In this document: positions 26,101 through 35,504 of the stretch, in pieces | How the letters are laid out: each line of letters begins with the position of its first letter | How positions within the stretch are numbered: position 1 is the first letter of the stretch | Assembly (NCBI GenBank): GCA_029582265.1 | Contig: CM055828.1 | Location: 27,420,618-27,484,617 of the forward strand | Direction of reading: 5' to 3' | Length of the DNA stretch: 64,000 nucleotides | Source of the DNA: Zoroaster sp. YZ-2022 | Taxonomy: Eukaryota; Echinodermata; Asteroidea; Forcipulatida; Zoroasteridae | The notes under the pieces: generated by a model | The model's input: only the letters and a program-made list of their open reading frames with translations | Database searches by the model: none | What the model was told of the DNA's origin: nothing | Made by a program: the position numbers and the translations under genes

Positions 26101-29100
26101 TTCTTTAGGTGTCGGAAATACCATCCTTTTCCCATATATGTACAAAACCAATGTGATTGCATGTAATGTTGTAGCTCATGTCGGCTCATATTGTACTCGC
26201 CTTTTGTTAATCACTTTGCATAAATGATTTCCTAATTATTCCTCATTTTCCTTGATTTTGCAGACTATACCTGATTTCCCAATCCGAGTGATCCATTTAG
26301 CCTGGCAAATCCTTTATCGTCAAACCTTCTGATTTTCTCAACCAATTGACAACTACTGTTCCTGATTAATATTGATTATCTTCTCCAATGAATGTTATGA
26401 CTGATTACTGTGATTACGAATAAACTAGAATTATCTGATGTTCCATGAAACCTGCTGACTCGACTGCTTAATTTTCAGCAAGTATATCAACATTTTGACT
26501 GATTTTGACCGTTGTAGTAGTAGGAGGGTTAATGTACTTACTACACATAAGGTTTGACAGTATTTGACTTTTAAGTGCACTAGATATACCTTGGCAAGTA
26601 TATCAACATTTTGTCTGATTTTGACCCTTGTGGTAATAGGAGGGTTAATGTACTTACTACACATAAGGTTTGACAGTATTTGACTTTTAAGTGCACTAGA
26701 TATACCTTGGCAAGTATATCAACATTTTGTCTGATTTTGACCCTTGTGGTAATAGGAAGGTTAAAGGCATAAACACTTTGGGTAAAATGTCTGTAAAGAA
26801 AATGCAACCACACTTTTATATTAAGAATCTAGAGATATGTATTAACACCAATCTGTCTAAGTTGTTGGATTTGTTTGCTGTGTCGTTAACCAGCAAATAT
26901 TGAAAATGCTCCAAGATTGTTCAAAGTCAATCTTTTGAAGAATTCCATTTGGGAAACAATTTTACTAATTCAACTCAAATGATAGCAGCACCTCGGATTT
27001 CATGGGATGTTTTCTACCATTGTCAAATTTATGAAAATGTGATCATTTGTGATTGTCGAGAATAAATTAGGGCATAGTGGACGACAAAATGACAAGAACA
27101 ATTATATTATTAAGTCCACAAATCCATGGTCGAGCGGTTAGTGCATCGGATTTGTGTTCTGATGGCTGAGTCGTCAGAATGTGGGTTCAAATCCTGGCTG
27201 CGACCATGATGCTTGTGTCCTTGAGCAAGACACTTTACCATAATTGCTTCTCTCCACCCATGAGTAAATGGGCACCTGTGAGGGCAGAGTTGGTTGTTGT
27301 GTCTGATTAGCCCTATATGCGCCAAAACAGCAGCAATTGAGCTGTATACTTCCCAGGGAGCTGAGATGGTTTCAGGAATGATTTATGAGCCTGATGAGCA
27401 GGTATAATAATGTACAGCACCTTGATCTAGTTGCTAGGATATATGCGCTTTATAAGAATCGTGTATTGTTATTATTATTATTAATGTACAGAATGAGGGA
27501 AAGATTAGAAAAACAAATATCAGCTTATTAGCAACCCCAAAAAGAATTCTTGTAAAACTAAAAATAAAACACGATCATGCATGCCAAAAAATCAAAAATA
27601 ATATCAAGCCAACATTAACCCTCCTACAATCAGTGCAAGTTTTGAAACTCATTCAGGCCACTCCAAGCTGTTGCAGTTGTTGCCAGTGACACTGTCACAC
27701 CACTGAGATTGCAGGGTAAAAGTGGCCTCCCATTGATACATTGTAGGCCATACTAATACACGTATGTTCAAACAACCAGCTATAAACCTGACCATGTATT
27801 TTGACTGTAAACACACCTATACAAAACCACTACAGACAGTGTTTTTTAATTAATGTTGAGTATGTAATTGAAGATGGTCTTATTTACAGTGGCCTTGGGT
27901 GGCACTGGGTTGATTTTTAAAGATTAATTGGAAAGGACAGCAGTGGCTTGTATGCTTTAAAGGTTGGTGAAGGACATATTGGAAATTTAGTGGATCGGAT
28001 TGGCCTCCACGTGAAGTAGGGTTAATGTCATGCAGAAGAGGATAACAAATGAGAAAATCCAAAAAATTAATGACATGATGTGTGACACACAATGCGCATT
28101 CAGTGAGACAATTCATACACACACATATTATGACTCTAACCATGAGTTTATCGGCACTTTTCTTAAACTCGCCGAGGGCAACAAGTTTGGTCTCGACACT
28201 GACCCTTGTCTTCATCTCTGCATCCCGGGACTCCTCCGCCTCCTGAAGGACCTCCTTGAGGCGAGACATCTCCTCCGAGAGGGCGTCAATCCTGGCCTGC
28301 TGCTGCTGGTCATATACCAGCTGATTCTGGGATTGGGGAAGAGTACAGAAAGAGAATGGTATTAAAGGTAATGTTTAGGAATGGTAATCCTGAAATAACT
28401 TTATGATCAAGCTTTAATGTAAAACTTTTATAATCATTTATAAAACCTTTATAACCCTAACCACCCCCATATCCTTCAAAATCCTCCAAGGGGCAGTTTT
28501 TTTGGAAAAATTCCGCACTGTTGGAAACTGGTACTTTCACCTCTTCAAATGGGGCAAAATTACCACCTGGCAAGAAGTACAGGCCATAAGTGCTGAATAT
28601 GAAAGAACAAAAATGCATGGTACATTTTGAAGATGTAACCCCTTACACTTTAGTGGCTATTGGCATTGTTTAGGGTGACTGTCAGTAAAAAAAATTTTTT
28701 AAATGTTTCCAAAGGTGCACTGATGGATTCAGGAAAGTTCATAGCTAGAATAACCAGGGGGTTGGGGATAATCTTTTTTCCCCCCCGAGTCATTTTTTTA
28801 AATTTTAATTGAAAAAAATGATCATTAAAACAGCTATTGTTGAAAACTTCTTTCTCAGGGTACCTTTATCAACTTTCAATAAGCTTTCAAATAAGCGGAT
28901 TGGGGGGGGGGGGGGCATGTAAATATACCATATGTTTTGTGTGCCCATTGTTTTTTGGCTATGTGCCCCACCCCCTTTTTCGAGACCTTTGATTGGCGCC
29001 TGTCATGATCATTCTTAATTACTGCATGTTTTCACAACCAAGGGAAAAATAGCGAGGCATCATATTTACAGCAACATAAAAGTGTCATATCTTGTGGTTT

Positions 29101-32100
29101 TGAAATTATGAAAGTTTTCTTTTATGTTTAACTCAGATGGTCATAAAAAATCTACACTAAACCAATGTGTTTTTTTTAATATTAACCCTCCTACTACTAC
29201 AAGGGTCAAAAACAGTCAAAATGTTGATATACTTGCCAAGGTATATCTAGTGCACTTAAAAAGTTGAACACTGTCAAACCTTACGTGTAGTAAGTACATT
29301 TACAGGTCAAAATGAGTTGACTGTTTTTGACTGGTAAAAGCATTGTCTTGTATTGTTCAGGGTGGTCAAAATGACAGTAAAAACCAGTCAAAAATGCCCC
29401 TGTGTGCACATTTGGGTCAACAGTCAAAACACGCAGTTGACTGATTTTGACCTCTATAGCAACTTCCCACTAAAATGCAGCTAGAGTAGGAGGGTTAAAG
29501 TGTTGAACACATTTTGTGAGTTTTATGTCTGTAGTGTCCATTTTGTTCAGTTATTTTGACACACAATTTTGTTGATTGATGTAAACCCTACCTGGTCCAA
29601 TTTGGATTGCAGCTCAGCCATCCTAGCCTCCATCTCAAGTCGCTCTTCAGACTGGGTCTCAATCATCTTGCGTAGTTCATCTTTCTCTTCCAGAATATTC
29701 TTGCATTTCTCCTCAAGGCTATGAACGGTTTCTTTCAAGGATTCTAGTGAAGGGAAAAAACAGAAATATATATATATATTTTTTTACCACAAGAATGACC
29801 AACTTTTAAAATATAACCAAAGTTATATGTGAATTAATTTCTGGAATTAATTATGCTTCAGACAAATATTTTATGACATTTTTAAGTAAATATTTTCTTT
29901 CCCCATAGAAAAAGCAACTTAAATATTTATATGGAAATTGACGGTAGAATAACGAAATGTACTATACTTTTAAGAAATGGACTTACCAATTTGAGCTTTA
30001 TTCTCGTCAAAGTCCATCTGTTTGAGTTGTAGGTTTCCCTTCTCCTCTTCCAGTTCAGCAATCCTGAGCTTCAAATCACTCAGTTCTTTGGCCATGGAGT
30101 CCGCCTTGAGTAAAATTTATAAAAAAAATAGTTTGAAGAATGGTAAAAGAAGAAGCAAAAACATAAGGTAGGGACCAGAGAGAAGGAAGAGAGAAGGAAG
30201 AGGGAAGGAAACAGATGGTTACAGGGAATGCACACATTTGGTAATTACAGGCCTCCCAGTGCCTAATCTACCAAATATAGGTTTTTTAAATAGGTTTTTT
30301 AAGCAAAATACAGGTTGGTAAAACTTGTAGCTTTGCATGGTGAGGAGGATAAGTAAGACTAATTGCAGTGACACCATGTGAAATTCTCAGTAGTAATTAG
30401 TTCTGAAAAGAACTGGAGGTACAACTCAACGTTTCGATCAGTGTGCTCTGATCGTCCTCCGGAGTATGCCGGACTCTGGGAAATGCTGCTGCTTAAGTTG
30501 GCTGCTGGAGGATTACGCGATGACAGGATGCTGGAGGATTAGTTCGTTGAGACGTGCAGGCAGGAACTGTTGAGACTAGGATCCTAGGAGGTGGGGGAGA
30601 GGAGTGTGTGCTCACTGAACCGAATCAGTTGTTAACAAGCACAGGGGGAAGGAGGGTGGTAACCTACAGGTTATTGTAGGTTTACCAAATGCCAAAATAT
30701 AGGCTTTTATAGGTTATTTCCTGTGATTATGCAGTGTTAAGTAACAAGTTTTTGGTAAATTGCCTACCTTCTGAGTATTTTTTGCAACAAAGTACGTTAC
30801 CCCATACCCTGTCTGGCAGAAAATCTAAGAGTGGTACACATGTTACAGTTTGGCTACTGTTTTGGTTTCATCTATACTTAGAGGTAATTTTTCTTTAAAG
30901 CCATGAAAATTTTATGAAAAGTTGAAAATGTGTTGCAGGAGATTAAAAATATAGGTTTTTATATGTTAATATAGGTTTTTTGTGGGGAAATAGAGGTTCC
31001 CATTTTGAGATATAGGTTTTTATAGGTTTTATAGGTTTCGCTGGGAGGCCTTAATAACCCGATTACAAAATTACTAAATTAGAAAATAATCATCCTAAGA
31101 AAGTATTTTGTCTGACAATCTGTCATTCATTAGAAAACATTAAATGTATAACACTTGAAATGGATCACAGTCATGATCCATTTTCCACATTAGAATGCAC
31201 AGGAAAACTTGAATTTTTCACTGATCTATGGCGCAACGAAATAAACTTTCACACGTTGGCTTCTATACAAATGGGTCATTCCACAAGGTTGTGGCAAGCT
31301 TTGTGACATGGTGTCCTTGTTACGTAGGTAGATGTACCATTCATTATCCTTATTATGAGTGCACATTCTTGGGTCATTCCACAAGGTTGGGGCAAGCTTT
31401 GTGACATGGTGTCCTTGTTACGTAGGTAGATGTACCATTCATTATCCATTATCACACATTCTTGTCCTTTTACAGGGAGATGTACCATTCATTATCCTTA
31501 TTATGAGTGCACATTCTGGGTCATTCCACAAGGTTGGGGCAAGCTTTGTGACATGGTGTCCTTGTTACGTAGGTAGATGTACCATTCATTATCCTTATTA
31601 TGAGTGCACATTCTTGGGTCATTCCACAAGGTTGGGGCAAGCTTTGTGACATGGTGTCCTTGTTACGTAGGTAGATGTACCATTCATTATCCTTATTATG
31701 AGTGCACATTCTTGGGTCATTCCACAAGGTTGGGGCAAGCTTTGTGACATGGTGTCCTTGTTACGTAGGGAGATGTACCATTCATTATCCTTATTATGAG
31801 TGCACATTCTTGGGTCATTCCACAAGGTTGGGGCAAGCTTTGTGACATGGTGTCCTTATTACGTAGGCAGATGTACCATTCATTATCCTTATTATGAGTG
31901 CACATTCTTGGGTCATTCCACCAGGTTGGGGCAAGCTTTGTGACATGGTGTCCTTGTTACGTAGGTAGATGTACCATTCATTATCCTTATTATGAGTGCA
32001 CATTCTTGGGTCATTCCACCAGGTTGGAGCAAGCTTTGTGACATGGTGTCCTTATTACGTAGGCAGATGTACCATTCATTATCCTTATTATGAGTGCACA

Positions 32101-35100
32101 TTCTCAGTTGTTCTTCACATTAGAATGCAATCAATCTCTGTGCCTTGAATAGGAAGCTACAATAATGTTAATTAGGAGTCATAATAAATGATAATAAATG
32201 GTGCATTTACCAATGTAACTCCAAATAAAGTATGGATGCAGTTTGCCTTAGTGTTCACTTCCTTTAACAAAACAGTTAAAGAGATGTGCAAATTTAACGA
32301 AATTTGAGAGATATTTTATGGGTAGGAATATATCAGAGCATGGGGTACCTTTTTAAGTTCTTCCATGTCTTCCTCAAGCGCCTTGATCTTCGCCTTGGCC
32401 TGGGTTTTCAATTTCAATAACTTTGCTTCTGCCTTCGTATTTATCTCCTCAACATCTGCCGCTTTCACGTTGACCTCTTCCTCTTTGTCTTTGAGCTGTT
32501 GCTGGAGTCTTTCAATTTCAGCCTCTTTCTCCTCTATTAGTGCCTTCCCTTGTTCCAACTGGACGGCTCTGGTTTGTTCCAGTTCTGTCCTGCTCTGATC
32601 CAGCTCAGCTCTGGTCTGTTCCAGTTCCGACTGGATCTTGTTGTGGTTCTCCATGACCTGGCTATACTGGGTCGCGGCCTGGTTGTATGCGGTCTCATAC
32701 TGCTGGAGTCCCGTTTGTAATGCGGTTACAGCATTTGTCTTCTCTGATAACTCGGTCTCGTGTTTCTCTCTCATTTCCCCTATCTGTCCCTCCAGATCTG
32801 CTCTCTCATTCTTCCAGGTTTCTTCTCGGGATGCAATATCCCCCTGAAGAGTTTGCAGCTGGTCTTGATAAGTCGTCAGTTTTTCTGTCAGGGACTTGAT
32901 GGTTGTTCCCTGTTCCAAGAGGTGTTTCTCTTTCTCTCCAATTTCAGTCTGCAGCATCTCCAAGACTCTTACCTTCCCCGACAGAATCTCCTCGGCTTCT
33001 TGACGTCTCCTCTCCAGTGCTTTCGTTCTGGCATCGTTTGACTTTCCGACTAGCTGGGACAGCTCGCGTCTGTGCTCAGTTTGCAAGGCTTCTAGCTGGT
33101 CTCGGCGTTGCCTAGCGACCTCCCGGACCTCGGCGAGCATCTCCTGATGGGAACGCATCAGTTCTTGTTTCTCCGCTTCAAAGTGTTCACGTTCTGCAGC
33201 CAGGGTTGCATCCCGCTGTTCAACGTCCGAGGTGAGTTGGCTGATCCTCTCGTCTGTTCCTTCCATCTTCTCCCGCATGTTGTCAAGGACCCTGTTGAAA
33301 TCAGCGATGGCTTGGTCCTTCTGTTTGCACTCAGCCTGCAAAACCTTCAAAGGAACCAGAACATGCAAACAGTAAAGTTAGAAAAGTGTTGAATCCGTGA
33401 ATAAAAATGCAATTTGAAGGACCCAACATGGCATCTTCATGTCCATACCCGTACATATAAAACCGAAGATTGAAAAAATAAATAAATAAATAATTATTCC
33501 AATTATTTCCAATAGTGATTTCCAAACATAAATAAATGTGTGTGTGTGTGTGCACAGGCGTAGCATACACTATGTGGACTTCGGAAGAAAGGATGTCCAC
33601 ACAGTGTAGGAACTCTGTGCACTGTGTGGACTTACACACGTCCACACAGTGTTTTTGGACTTTGGAAAAGTACGAATATCTCGGAAATTAGAGATCTGTC
33701 TAGGCAGGTTCTTTGACTTAAATCGAAGGATATTATTAAAAGGGAAAAATAGAACGAAAACCGCTCTCAAAACACTCTTCTGTGTGAAATGGGAACGATT
33801 TTAAGAAATTACTGTGCTTAAGTACATGAGAACAAAGGAATGTCCACATAGTGATAGCAACAACGGTCTGTGTGTGTGTGTGTGGGGGGGGGGGTTACTC
33901 ACCTTTATCAAGGGAGAGAATTTTATTAGTTTTAGATGTTAAAAAAAAATGTGCTATTATGGCAATGGTGCTGAAACAATCCAGATCAAGTTCTGTGCAG
34001 AAAGGATGTAACAAATTTATGCAAGTGCTGTGAGAGGCAGCTAATGTGGTATCTGGCATACAAGTCTATATTAAAAACAGAAGCAACAAAAACATTTTTA
34101 TATGTATGTCTCCCTTTTCACCTTATCAGCAGTGTGCCCCTAATCCACTCCAAGTTTTCCACCTCAATTTTTGTCGGTTCCGATGAGAAAATATGTAGAG
34201 CTTGGTAAAAAACCATTTATGCGCATACAAGAAATCTCTGGTCATCACATTAAGATAAACATGGAAGCTCTGTTTAGATGTCAAAAGGGAGTCTCAATCC
34301 TGTTTACCAATATACCTACCCAGCCTGTCAATCAAACATGGATCAACAAATAAGGTTAAGCCTTTCCATGATAACTGTTGCTACAACGGTCAAGTGCTTG
34401 GCTTTTTATGCAGGTGGTATGATTTTTCAGCATTGCTTAGGGGTGGGCGGGGACCATGGCCATATCTAATACGGTGTATAGACCTTATGCATATGATGTC
34501 ACAAAATGAATATCGCCCTCATTCAGAGGCTAGAGAAGGTCACTCATTGGTTCATGTCTGCACGCTGTGCGTGCGTATACGCACATCGCGCGTATATGTA
34601 CAGCGCGCATATATAAACCAATGAGTGACCTTCGTTTGCCTCTGAAAGGGGACGTACATGCATAACAAAATACATGTGCTTGGGAATTTTTTACATTGTT
34701 TGTCTTGGGTGTGGATTTCATATCGCCCTCATTCAGAGGCTAGAGAAGGTCACTCATTGGTTCATGTATGCGCACTGTGCATGCGTATACACACAGCGCT
34801 CATACATGAACCAATGAGTGACCTTCGTTTGCCTCTGAAAGGGGACGCCCTTCAGTTTGCGACATCATATGCATAAGGTCTATTACCACAGCTACATGTT
34901 GTCAGCTTGCAAGAAGTGAACGCCACAAACCCAGCAACGAAGATGACATGGCGGGAATGCTACATACATACGATGGCAAACTATATATACTACAGCAGGC
35001 ACAGTGTGAGGAATCGACCTATCGTCACTTGTGACTTAGCCACGCTCCCGAGACATCTTGTACACACACAACATGCAGGGGCATACTTTGCGTAATGCGT

Positions 35101-35473
35101 ATTTCATACAAACACAACTGCATGTACATGACAATGCATGTGAAGTTGATTTAGATTTCTAAGATAATTTTGCACACATAATGCCTGCTTGTCTTTGACA
35201 TCGATGAAAATATCCACAAACGGGTGCTGCGTTTTGTGCATGTGTCCCGTTATAGCGCGTCGTCAAAAGTACATGCATAACAAAATGCATGTGCTTGGGA
35301 ATTTTTACATTGTTTTTCTTAGGTGTGGATGGTTATGTGATGTGCAATAGGTGTCATGATTGGCCATCGGTTATGAATGGCGATAGGTCAACTTTTGAGA
35401 GAAGTACGCTTTTTTCTATAAGACACTAACACCAGACATAAAATAACCTACAGTAATGTGGAATTGTGTGCAG

Positions 35474-35504
<31 letters not shown>

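Larger units (their letters stand above)
19021..26477 (+). mobile_element. BEL/Pao LTR retrotransposon, recently inserted, coding region broken
   Basis: The 7457-bp element begins TG and ends CA, with 625-bp LTRs and target duplication GCAAG on both sides (19016-19020 and 26478-26482). The order is LTR, primer-binding site, gag, protease, reverse transcriptase/RNase H, integrase, polypurine tract, LTR, as in BEL/Pao. No envelope frame follows the integrase. The LTRs differ at a single position (19080 C against 25912 T), which points to a young insertion. The internal region nevertheless changes reading frame at many points. It sits in a satellite unit that resumes exactly at the target duplication. 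Confidence 0.96.
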
